Below, one piece after another: positions 45,827 to 56,800 of a stretch of 64,000 bases of DNA. Position numbers and translations under genes: made by a program. Position 1 is the stretch's first letter, and the number at the start of each line of letters is the position of its first letter. The notes beneath the pieces are model-generated. The model was not told the DNA's origin. It ran no database searches and saw only the letters and a list, made by a program, of their open reading frames with translations. Source of the DNA: Apodospora peruviana (taxonomy: Eukaryota; Ascomycota; Sordariomycetes; Sordariales; Lasiosphaeriaceae); NCBI GenBank assembly GCA_033439685.1, contig JAUEDM010000006.1:2232001-2296000 (forward strand), written 5' to 3'.

Positions 45827-47779
45827 TCAAGCCTCTTTGTCCATTGCCACGAAATCACGCATCGCTTCCTCTATATCCGAGTCCTGATCTTTCGACTCCT
45901 AGTCCTCTGTCTTCGGTAGCTGGTCCCAGTTCACATCCTCTGATATAGCACTTGACCGGGTTGGACTATTGTCTGTGTCGTCATCCTCACTTTCCTCGCC
46001 TTTATCGTCCATTTGCTCAAGCTGCTGTTGTAGACTCCTCCTGCGGCGTCGACGCCAAATCTACAAGCAGATAGGGGGGTTTTCCGCTGACTTGGTTCCT
46101 TTCGTCTCGTCGAGAGATTCAGCTCCAGAGCAGGTGCTGGGTCGAGTATATCCCGAAGCGGGGTTTGTCAGTCTGATCGTACCCGCCTACCAGAACTGAT
46201 TCGGGAGGCGGTGGACCCGTGGCTTACGCCCGTCATGATAGCCCGCCGGAGCTTCGATGATATATCCCCAGGCCTCTTCTGCTAATTCCTGTGGGGCACA
46301 GGTTGTCGCCTTTGCCGTCCAATAGACATGCCACCACGCCACCACGCCAACCCTGTTGAAACAGGACGTCTTTCAGCGACGGTTCGATGCCTCTCCACCA
46401 TGAAAATGAGAGGCTTGGATACATAAACGGCAATGACCGTAGTCTTCCAAGAGTTCGACGAATCTGGTCAGCTTTTCCCATTTTGGCGTCCTGAACATCC
46501 CGCGACGTGATCTGACTGCCACACATAGATGTCGTGCCTGAAGATATCCTTGTATTTCTTGATGGTCTTCCAAACAGTGCCACGAACATGTAAAGGGGGT
46601 CAGAGTATGATAGCGTCCGTGGTGCGAGGTAGACTGGCAATGATTGGCGATATGAGCAGTCGAGATCGGTGAACCCGCGCACCGGCAGAGACTACTGAAC
46701 AGTAAACGTTCCTAGACTTGTCCATAGGTCGATACTGTCCCGAACCTCGTAGAATGCGTCCGAGTCCTCTTCAGGCTCTTCGGAGTTTGTAGTTTGCTTC
46801 TTGGCCGGGAGATGTTGTCGCAAAGCTCTTGAGGTTGTTTAACCCATGGAATTGCTCTCTGTGGTTTCGTAGGCCAGGCTCGCTCTTTACCAGCATCGCC
46901 TTGTCAAGTTGTCCAGAGGGCGTCCGACGGCGAACCTCGATCTTGCCTCCCCCCTGACCATTACCCACGCGCCTGTCGCAACAGTACCGGACACGACCCA
47001 GACCGGTCGCGGCGTCCGCAGTGGCTTAGTCGAGCATGACGACTTTGAAGGTCTTCCGGTGCGGCAATGTCGACATGAATTGGTTAACGTCGCCCCGACG
47101 TCTCCTGGTGAGCTCGGGTGGCATTTTCCGACGTTGCGCTGCCCGAGCCCCAGCCTTTCCAGATAGTGCTCGACCATAGGTAAATAGCCCGACGCTTCGG
47201 GCGTTGTGCATAACACTCGCGTCATCCAGCTCGTCTGCCAAACTGAACCTGTAGCACATGTTGAGAGCCTCAGCCACGGCGGTGCGGAGACATGGAGTCC
47301 AGCTGCCTTAGCTGCTGTAGCCATCTTGGAATGTGGGGATTCCAGGGTGCTGGTGAATTGCAAGCTCTGAACCGTCTACCCTCTGTCGTTTTGAATCGTA
47401 CTCGAACTGAGCAGCCTCCAGACCCCTCTTCCCAATACCGCTGCCTTCGGCAAGGTTTACCGACGACTTCACGGCGTTTCGATCGAGGGATTTCCCCACG
47501 GCCGCTGGCATACCCTCGAGGGACAACGCCACCTTGTTGCAGGCCCCCGCCGGTAAACGCCAGCCCCGGCTCCATCCATTCGTCATCGGTTTTCTTGTCG
47601 TGCAGGGACTGGGAGATTAAGGTTATAAGCAAATCCCGGTATACAACTTGATCTCGCTCGCACACACCATCAGACAAGGAGCTGACTTTCTGCGTTTTGT
47701 TGCCCAACTCCAGCAGTTTAACATTACAGCAAATCTGTAACGTCGTGGTCGCGTTGTTGAGCTGTCTTTGAAGAGTCAT
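45827..47779 (-). pseudogene. decayed gene of unknown family, repeated TAG stops
   Basis: A minus-strand gene remnant. Its 3' part, about 46370 down to 45827, is a single frame with three premature stops, all TAG (46189-46187, 46063-46061, 45901-45899). The frame reads WHVYWTAKATTCAPQELAEE, GYIIEAPAGYHDGRK, a basic IWRRRRRRSLQQQLEQM segment and an acidic tail, DNSPTRSSAISEDVNWDQL, ending EEAMRDFVAMDKEA. Upstream, protein-like segments occur in shifting frames: FHGLNNLKSFATTSPGQE, MCYRFSLADELDDASVMHN, and a possible N-terminus MTLQRQLNNATTTLQICCN at 47779. Several frameshifts separate them. I do not recognise the family. All three stops fit CAG-to-TAG changes. Confidence 0.5.
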
Positions 47780-48599
47780 TGTCTCGTCATAGAGCGGCAG
47801 TCGCCTTCCTGTTGCCTGGCACCGTTAGGACGCAACTCAAGTTTCCACCGTTATTGCTTCTCATGGTGATGAGAGCTGGATTTGTTGGTAATAAGTAAAG
47901 GTTGTGTTCCGGCAGTGTGTCTGACGAGGCTCGCCGTTGTTTTGGTCAGCCTTGTTAGCATTATTAGCCTATCATCCCCTGCTCGTCAGCCTTGTTAGTC
48001 TTGGCAGCCTTGTAAGTTTTGATAGTGGGGGCCGAAAGTTCGATGTAACGTACGGAATAATTTAACATCCGAAACTTCCTGGCGAAACAGAGTTAGCTAA
48101 AGTTTGCAACCCAGAATGGAACCCATGCTTCCATGTTTCGCCAGCCTCTCTCATCGTTGCCGGACTGTGGACATACCTCACCTCTCTTTTCTCCTACCAG
48201 CCATCACAGCAGTATTGCTCTACAATTGGGGTGCTCTCCCGAACTATGACAGTGAGTCAAAGCTATAACAGTTTATTCGAGCATTATTTCGGAACACGCA
48301 TTCAACTGAGAGGTCCATCTGCCGTCGTAGAAACAATATCGTCGGCGATAGCGGGCACCCTAAGGATACCAGGTCCAACACCATCCGGTGGATTGTCGCC
48401 GGTGTTGTCGCAGTAAAAGCGGTGCTACTGCAACGGTTGACGGTATCGTGGGTGAACCTTTCGGTTCTCACACTGCTACTGATATAGCAGGTCTGAGAGA
48501 TGTGTAGAAGCATGATCGATTCAGGAGGAGGTTGTCTGGACTAGACCTGGATATATGTGTGGCCAGTTCTGGCCATGCCAAGGCATGACGCAGTTTACC
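47780..48599. other. decayed spacer
   Basis: About 800 bases with no coding sequence recognised. A partly repetitive TCAGCCTTGTTAG.. occurs at about 47947-48013 (three imperfect copies of the CAGCCTTGT word). Confidence 0.4.
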
Positions 48600-49035
48600 G
48601 CAACAGGTGTGAACTTCTGAACGACGGCGTCCGATGTAGCTTGCGCTCGAAGGTTGCGGTTTGTTGGCGGTAAAGCTTGAAGGGAGTACCGGACATTATG
48701 CTTTACTTCTTTCGACCATGGCGATTTCGTTTGGCGTTGAAGGACTCGAGACCGGGCTGGCGTTTCCCGAGAATTAGTCCACCTGGCTTGCCAAGTTCGC
48801 CAGCGACGGTGAAGCATCCGACGGCAACGGGCACGCAGTCGTGGTTGCCAAACGTTTCCCTCCAGCACGGTGGCGGCCAATGTCGTCTTGTTCGGCAAGT
48901 TCCAGCTCCCCCAACTTCGGATACGGTCTCTTCAATGCCGAGGATGTCGCGACGGACGAGTTCATCATTGAATATACCAGCGAGCTATCACGCACGACGA
49001 GGGCGCGGGCTCTGAGCATTAATATCAACTGACCC
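48600..49035 (+). pseudogene. SET-domain methyltransferase remnant
   Basis: A fragment recognisable from the segment SSPNFGYGLFNAEDVATDEF followed by IIEYTSEL (48895-48990), the start of a SET domain, where S-adenosylmethionine-dependent lysine methyltransferases read GxGLFxxEDI...EFIxEYxGE. One base out of frame, the text continues HDEGAG (48990-49010), matching the HDEGVRRE that normally follows. Upstream, NVSLQHGG and VVLFGKFQ appear in two further frames, consistent with frameshifts. Everything beyond about 49035 that should form the NH-x-S-x-N active-site part is unrecognisable. It is therefore a non-functional relic, presumably of a histone methyltransferase-like accessory gene. Confidence 0.55.
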
Positions 49036-52000
49036 CCTATATCCCGCCAGGTTAGGAGGACGATGAGCTGTAACTTAATCGACAAAGATAAGGTAAGATC
49101 TGGATCCAGACAGGGCTGGAAAGTTCTTCAGGGTGGTTGTACTCTTCTACGTCGAGTATCGGCGAGAGGTTCAAGAACTCTTATTGCTGTATTGATTCCC
49201 GAATGCCAGATCCTGAGTCGAGGATTAGAGTTTCTGGTGACTGAACAGGCCGATAATGACTCTTGCCTCTCCTTTCACTTCGTCCAGAAGATGTTTTATT
49301 GTTGAAGCGAGGAATTTTCTGGATTGGCTTAGCTGTCGGCGATGAAATGGACATGGGGAAGATCCCCGTCCCGGCCTTGATCGTTGTCGCTGGTGCCGCT
49401 GGATCCGAGATTCCCCAAACAAACTTTTCCAGGCCATTGAGGGTTTCCTCGAAGGATAATGCTGTCTTCCTCGGCTGTCGACGTCGTCGGGAAGGAGGCG
49501 TGCATCTTTATTCGGTGTCTTCAGAGTATTCGGCCGTCCATTGGCTGCTGGTGCTGTAGGAAGGTCAGGGCAATAGATCGAGTGGTTCGTCGTTCGTCCG
49601 CAGTCGCTGTCGATAGGTGCTTCCGATAATGAAACGACTCTTCATATTCCGATTGTCAGCGACGAGCACCCTGTTGATTGTGGATTGTAGGAAAGGTAGA
49701 TGTTGAGACAGAAACAAGGCGGAGGGGCGAGGGCGGCAGTGGAGGAAGAATGCAAGGATGGGATACCAAATGAGGCCCAAAGGAGGCTAACAGCCACGCC
49801 AAGAACCTGCGACCACTTCCATCCATCACAAATCTCTTTGTTTTGTCCAGAGTAGAAACTGTACACTGGATAAGTACCAGGTAGTGGTGGTGTTAGCAGT
49901 GGTAAAGACCAGTGTATTACTAGCAGTACCAGTGGCCAGCGGGTAATGATAGAGGCGACTGCAAGAAACGGATGCCTGTCCTTTGCTGCAAAACCTGACC
50001 GCAGGGGCTTGCCTCGGAGCGGGGACATACCTTAGCCATTTGATGCACCCGACAGGTACCTCCAGCCACAATCCTCGTACCCCCTACTGTACCGACCGAG
50101 GTTGGAGGAAACAACCCCAAGAAGCTCGACAGGTGGTCTCGTCGACCTCCATTAACATGGAAGCCGGTGTCTCGTATTTATCGTGGGCTCCAGCCTGCGG
50201 TTTCCACATTTGATGTCGTGTACACCTTGACGAGTTCAGAGAGTGAACAGCAGAGGGTATGACTCGAAGATGGAATGCACCGGAACCAAGGATGGGTTCT
50301 GGATCCACGAGGTATCTGCCTATCTAGAGACACGTACTCTCCACAAACCAACAGACTTTTGATATTAGGATTGTATTAAGGCCCAGAGTGAGAGTTCTAG
50401 ATTACGATTGAGTTCTTGCCATCCAGACCGGCTGATGCCATACTCTAAGGCGAACGGGGTCCGCCTCGGGCTTGGTTGAGGACATTGAGAGTAACCAAGG
50501 GCAGACTGGCCAAGATTCTTGCGGAGATGTGTGTTGATTCAAGCTCCAAGTTCGGTAGCTTTTGGATATTCGCTACGTAGCAGTAAGCCCTGCGACGACT
50601 GGTGTCATTGAATCTTGACGCGCCTCAGTCTGGCATCCGCCTCGACCTCGTTGAATGCAGCTGGAGAGCTCGCTTGCGCAAGATGATAGATCAATACAAT
50701 TCTCTTGGGAATATATCATCCCCCCATTACTCGAAAGCTGAGATGGCTTAATTAAAGCACGGTTTTCAAGCGCTCCGCCTTCAGGAGTATAACTTCATAG
50801 GGTTGTATACGCAAGGTTCTGGTTCATTTATTCTGTTTGTCTCCTAACCTATTGATCGGCCACTTGGAGTCGCTTGGATAATGTCAATTTATGAGAGGGT
50901 TTGGCCTTGTTATAGACACTTTTTAGTAACTATCCAGAGCCAAGGGGCAAATAATGACGCTTGCTCCTCAGTGGTGACCCGGGCGTCGAAAGCGCTCTCT
51001 GCACCAGTCCTACGACCTTCGTGATCGTCCCTCCAGAACCATCCCAGCTGCAATGTTTCCCACCACCGCTCATGACCACTTGATCCACTTTCAGTTTTTC
51101 CCATCGCTAGCTGTTCAATATTTCCTCATGTAAAAGGCAAGACGCCTCGGGGGGCGCGGGGGCGGTCAGTGCCCCTTTGCTGTCCTGCTTTGCAGCCCCT
51201 GTACCCAGACCACACCATCTGTCTCAAACCCTCCCATGTGTAATCGCTGATATCTTTTAAGTCAGGTGGTTGAATATTCATTATCTCGTTCCCTCAGACG
51301 ATAGACTGGGAGGGGTCCGAGGAAGCGAAAAGTTGGCACGGACCGAGCGCGTATCTGTCGATCATTTCTCCTGACTTTTCGAACGCTTCGTTGGCTCAGG
51401 ATTCTGGGATCGACTTCCGTTCAGTGGTGATGGCAGCCTGGTTCCGGAATCGAAACACCCCTTTCCTTTTGTCGTCGTCGCTAATGCAGCCACCGCAGAC
51501 ACCATAGAGTTGCATTCGTCGGTCTAGACGCGTCAGATAATTAGCTTGTTGTGTCCTTATACCCATCTGCATTCCAACTAGACACATCAAAAGGTGTTGC
51601 TTTCCTCCATGACACCTTTTCCTGTCATGGATTGGAGACCAATGCGGCTGCTGCCTGCTGCATGGGAAGTGCTCCGACGGAGAACATTCTTGCTGTTGTT
51701 CTTCGTCCACCAGTCGACGGCTAGGAAGCAGTCGGCTCAGAAACTTGGGCCGGCCTGCGCTTCCAGTTAGGAGAGTGCGAGTGGATTGGCGGACTGGTAA
51801 ATCTGCACATGCCCTTTGTTGTTGCTATCCTCACCACTGAGCCCTCTTCCACTCTGTTCTTTCCGAATGTGTGTTCACTGTGTTGAGCCCGACCAGGCAG
51901 TCTCTTTCAGTCCCGGTTACCAAAGTCTAGGCGTAAGAGTCAAAACTCTCGGAGCTTGTGTCTAAGAGCTTGAAGAGCTAGACGCTGATCGTTATAGACT

Positions 52001-53390
52001 TAGTGTTTCCTTTGTTCGAAATTACTGCTTTGAATTTCCACCGCGGGCAGCCTGAGGCCATGGTATTTGGCTGGCCAAATACCTGTCATTCAAGGGCACC
52101 CAGCGGGCCTGAGGGGTTCCACTGGCAGTATCGTAGTTGGAAATGACGCACGGGTCTTCTTGGTATTGCTTTAGCTCCGAATCGGATTTGGACGTTCCTA
52201 AGCCGAGTATATGATGCAGATGGCGTATATCTGGTAGCGCACGACGCTGCTGTAACAAGACAACATGGCGAGGATAGGACGCGCGAGATAGACGTAGTTC
52301 GTGCCCGCCACCTCCCGCGACCTCGTCGCTGGCGCAGGATTGTTAATCCTGATTTTACGCAGTCCTTGTGTGGAAATGTCCACTAGGAGTATACCGTCGG
52401 ACCAGAGTAGGTTAGGTAGCTTTCTGCCGATGCTTCCGCGTCCTTATTCAGACCCGACCGCTCGTAGGCTCGGGAGCTTGAAGTTCTGGGATTGGTCGTA
52501 ATTTCAATCCGTAGAAAATTCAATACAACAATAGATGCAGGTCTATGCCATCACTGGGATTGTTGTTCGAAGAGGAGGGTTTCTGTTTGCCATCTTTCTT
52601 CCGCTTGCTCGACGTTCTTAAGCTTGAGAGGCTTTCAAATTCGGGACCAATTTCGACTTTGATCAGTAACATGGTCAAGAAAGCGATATGGATTTCTTGC
52701 AAAAATCTTCTCACATGCTGATGGGGTGCGGTAAAGGCGGTGTTTGTTGACTAGTTCTAGGAGGTCCTTCAGGTAAGGCTGCTCGGGTGGGTCTGGGATT
52801 GGGCCACGGGACCGGGGGGCCAGGGACCCTTGGCAAGTGTTAGACTGTGCTCTCATGTTTCTCGCCGAGTCGCCAATTCCCCTCCTTGATGGTTCGCAGA
52901 CTTTTTTTGCTAGCTCGGGCTTTGATCGGGAGACTACCAGGTATAGACCCGACAGGCTTCTTCCCTCCTCTACCGTCATTACCGTCGCCGGAATATCTTT
53001 ATCTTCTTTTAGCACTCTCATGCAGCAGCCGGACCCCCCCTACGCCTTGAAGTCCACCAACTTTATTTGCCTTGCTGCCCGCCCAAACTGACCCGACTAT
53101 CCCGAAACGGCCGGGTTCAGTCATGGTACTCGAGACGGCCATGATCTCGACGTGTACTGATCAGCTTTACCTACTCCCAGTGCTATCGGGCTATCGACGA
53201 CGAAGAAACCCGACCTCTGGGACCGACAATTCGAGACCGACTCGGAGCTTAATGGTAGGAGGCTTTCCGAAGAAACGATCAGTGTTTCTGGCATGAGACT
53301 GAAGCTAGTTATTACACAGGCTACAGCCAACAAGCGGTCTCACCATCTAAGAAGACGAAGGAAAACCAGCTGCTTCGATATCATAGGGGC
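49036..53390. other. 4.4-kb region of decayed sequence
   Basis: No intact gene. Many short open frames on both strands, none with a recognised domain (for example 51396-51710 minus, 52635-53021 minus). Stop codons are dense. Probably diverged genes or mobile elements mutated past recognition. Confidence 0.45.
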
Positions 53391-53813
53391 TTGACATCAT
53401 CAAGGAACTCAATCATATCGCCCTACCTTGGACTATACTACACCCGGAAGAAGATCAATGCGAAGCAGTCGCAGTTGCGTTGCCACGGCTGCGAGACGAT
53501 GAGGTACTGCTCGGCCCATCACGAGCATGACTATCTAGTTGACGGGCACGAGTCAGCCTGTAGTACTCTCAAGGCCATCCGCAAAGCAATGCCCAGCTTG
53601 AACCACTATTCGATATCCGTACTGGCGTCCCGATCGAAAGACACTTGCCAGCTTGAGAATTGGAGCATCCCACAGGAACAGTCCGGGATTCGCGATATAA
53701 CCATAGCAAAGCATCACGACTTTAGCCGTCCAGAAGACCGTTCTTTGATAGTCACCCAACGTTTGGCTCTGTTCCCTGACACATGGCCATATCACACGTC
53801 CATTCTATCATAA
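53391..53813 (+). pseudogene. MYND zinc-finger protein fragment
   Basis: An open frame of 140 codons whose middle reads QLRCHGCETMRYCSAHHEHDY, then GHESACSTLKAIRKA. This is the second half of a MYND zinc finger: CxxC, YCxxxH and HxxxC ligands. The first CxxC pair that should precede it is missing, as is the long downstream part usual for fungal MYND proteins. MYND domains are protein-protein interaction modules. Probably a gene relic, lying only 66 bases beyond the end of the polyketide synthase gene. A short intact protein is less likely because half of the zinc ligands are absent. Confidence 0.42.
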
Positions 53814-53878
53814 ATTCTCGCAAGAAACGAACTTACTTATCGATGATCTAATAATACTATAATCTAGTGGTACCCAAT

Positions 53879-56800
53879 CTAACTATAATACTCGACCAGC
53901 CATTTCCGTAAATCACCCACTGTCGGATACTCCAAGAACAGGCTGCCGTTGATCACCACACCCAGCTCGTCGCGAAACTTTTCCGCCAGAACCAGGCTCA
54001 TCAGGCTGTCGACTCCGAGGTTGGCAAAGCTGGCATCGTCACGCAGCTCGGAGGGGTCGAGCGCCGACTCGCGCGCCAGCAGGCCGAGAGCCTTGATCGC
54101 CGTGCTATTGCTATCGCTGCTGGTGCCGCTGCCAAGGTCCAGCACTGTTCCTAGGGCTGGTGCTGGTGCGGCTTTGCTGTCGACAGTGACAGTGATGGGG
54201 GCTGAAGCTGGAGTGAGAGCCGGAGCCGGAACAGCAGTGACGCGTGGCTTCTCTACTATGCGCGCAGGTGTAGGTGCAGGTGCAGGTGCAGGTGCAGGTG
54301 CAGGTGCGGCGACATCCCGCGGCGTGAAGAAACGGTTCATCAGCATACGGGGATAGGCCCGGAACTTAATTCCCTCCACCACGCCCATGATCTCGTCTGC
54401 CTGCAGGATGTACACGTCGCCCAGAAAAACGTTGGCGTCGGCCTCGGTGGGGATCATCTTGACGTAGGACCGGTACCGGCCGCCGGCGACCAGGTCCCTG
54501 GCGAGGCGCAGCGAGCGGCACCCCGGCGTGACGCAGAACTTGGCCGTGTTGTCGACCGCATCCGAGACGTTCATGACAAAGCCAGCGAGGTGGGTGACGC
54601 TGTCGATCCAGTGCGGCGGCACCGTCCAGCTGCCTGCCCGGTCGGGCGCCAGCTCCACCTCGGCCAATGCCTCGAGCCCGTGCATCACGACCGACCGCAT
54701 GCCGCGGTACTTGGGTGCGTAGTCGACCAGGCTGGCGGCGAAGAGGCGGTAGGCCATGGTGCCTGAGAACTGGCTCGCCACGCCCCGGTCGGCGAGCTGC
54801 CGGAGCGCCTCGATGCGTCCCAGCACCAGGTGAGCGGCCGGCGTCCACGACGAGAGCCACTCGGCCGCGGTGCCGAAGTGGAGCTCGGCCGTGGCAAACG
54901 GTTCCGAAACGTCCGCTTCGGCGCCGCCGTCAACGACATTGTGCCACTGGAGCTTGCCGGGCGCGCCTGAGTCGATGGGACCGTCGATCGAGAGGGACAC
55001 CTGGATGAGCTGGCGCTTGGTCGTGTCCTGGTTGGCGATGAGGCCCTCGGTCACCACGAGGTTGGCGACGTTCACCCTCAGGTTGCTGTTTGCCGCGCCG
55101 CTGGGTCTCATCTTTCCCATCAGGTACTGACCTAGGGTCAAGGCAATGTCGGTGTGGATTGACTGTCCGATGTTTTTGGTAAGCAGCTTATCTTTCTCTC
55201 ATGATCTCATCACGGTAACCTGATGTCCTCTAAAATAGTACAGGATTGTGGTTAAGCTTACCGATGTCACCACTCCACAATTGTTCATCTTATGGCCCCA
55301 TGCTGCGGTGTAAAAGTCGGGGTGCATCAGGTCGGATTGCATGACCACGCGGCCGGCCGAGGAAGAGATGTCCTCCTCGATGATGCGCTGCACACTCGCC
55401 GTCCCCGGGCCGGTAAAGTTGGCTACGCTCCCCGCTGTGGCCGACACTGATCGGAGAAGGGCGGCCTTTTCGGCGTCGTAAAAGGTGTTGCCCTTGGTCA
55501 GCGCCCAGTCGCCGTTGTACGGAATCCAGTAGTTCTTGTCGTTCCAGGCGTATGCGGGAAGATCCGACAGAATCAGCAGAGCCCTCTCGAAAGGCTTGTG
55601 GAACGCGTCCCAGTTGATCTCCAGTCCTGCACAGTGAAGCGCGGCGAGACTGTTGGCCAGGGTCGAATAGTTGTCCTCGCCTCTCCGCAGCGACGGCACG
55701 GCGACGGCGGGCGCTGACGAGAGCGTGGCCTGAACGAAGCCGACGCAGACGGGATGAGGCCCGATCTCGATCCAGGCCATGGTGCTGTCGATGGATGACG
55801 TCTTGAGGGCGCACTCAAGGGCGCTGAGGAAGTCGACGGGCTCCCGCGTGGCACGTCGGACATAGTTGGCATTCAGCGTCTTGTCGTCAAAGATGACCTT
55901 GCCGAGCAGCGGAGAGATGATAGGCACGTCGGGCGCCTGGAAGAGAACGCCAGTCCGGGCGGCCTCTTCAAAGGCGTCCAGGACAGGCTCAGTCTGCGCC
56001 GAGTGGAAGGCGAAGTCGACATCCAGGCTGATGCATTTGTGACCAGCTCCTTGCAGCGTGCTGCCAATGGAATCCATGTCGTCGCGCGGCCCGCTCAAAA
56101 CCGTATCCTTGGGTCCGTTGATGCATGCAATCTCGTATCTGGGGGCCTGGACTCGGACATCATGATGGCCCCCACGGCCCAGCACGCTCTTGATTTGATC
56201 GACCGATGCCTTGACCGCCAGCATCTTGTGGCTGCCGGCCGTACACTCCTTCTCCAGCATGGCGGCCCTCCGTCCCACGAGCCAGATGGCATCACTGGCG
56301 GATACCACTCCTGCCACACAGAGTGCCGCGTACTCGCCCAGGCTGTGGCCAATCACAATGTCGGGTTTCACCCCCAGGGATTCCCAATACTTGGCAAGCG
56401 CAATTTCGGTGCAGACGAGCGCGAGTTGGGTGGCCACCGGGGAGTGCTTGTGGTCTCGAGCGTGGCTTCCGTCCACAACGGGGACGAAGGACGGGAACCC
56501 CTGCCGCTGGCAGATGGAGTCCAGCTCGAGCACTTCTTCCCGGAACACCGGGCAGTCGCGGAGCAGGTCCAAATCCATCGAACGGTGCGACGCGCCCTGG
56601 CCGGTAAAAGTAAAGGCGACGGGGGGCGGCCCCGTGGCCGGGATCGTTTTGTGCGTGTCGCTCTCGAGATGCGAGGCAAGTTTCTTCCGCAGCTGCGCCA
56701 CGTCCGACGCCGTAACGGCCACACGCTGGTTGTGGTGCTGTCGCCGGGCCGTGGTTGTGTAGGATAGGCTAGGGATCGACACGTCGCCGTCGTTCTTGTC

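Noticed and set aside
56003..56767. 254-codon plus-strand open frame across the PKS AT domain
   Set aside because: Antisense shadow; GC-rich coding DNA yields long chance frames.
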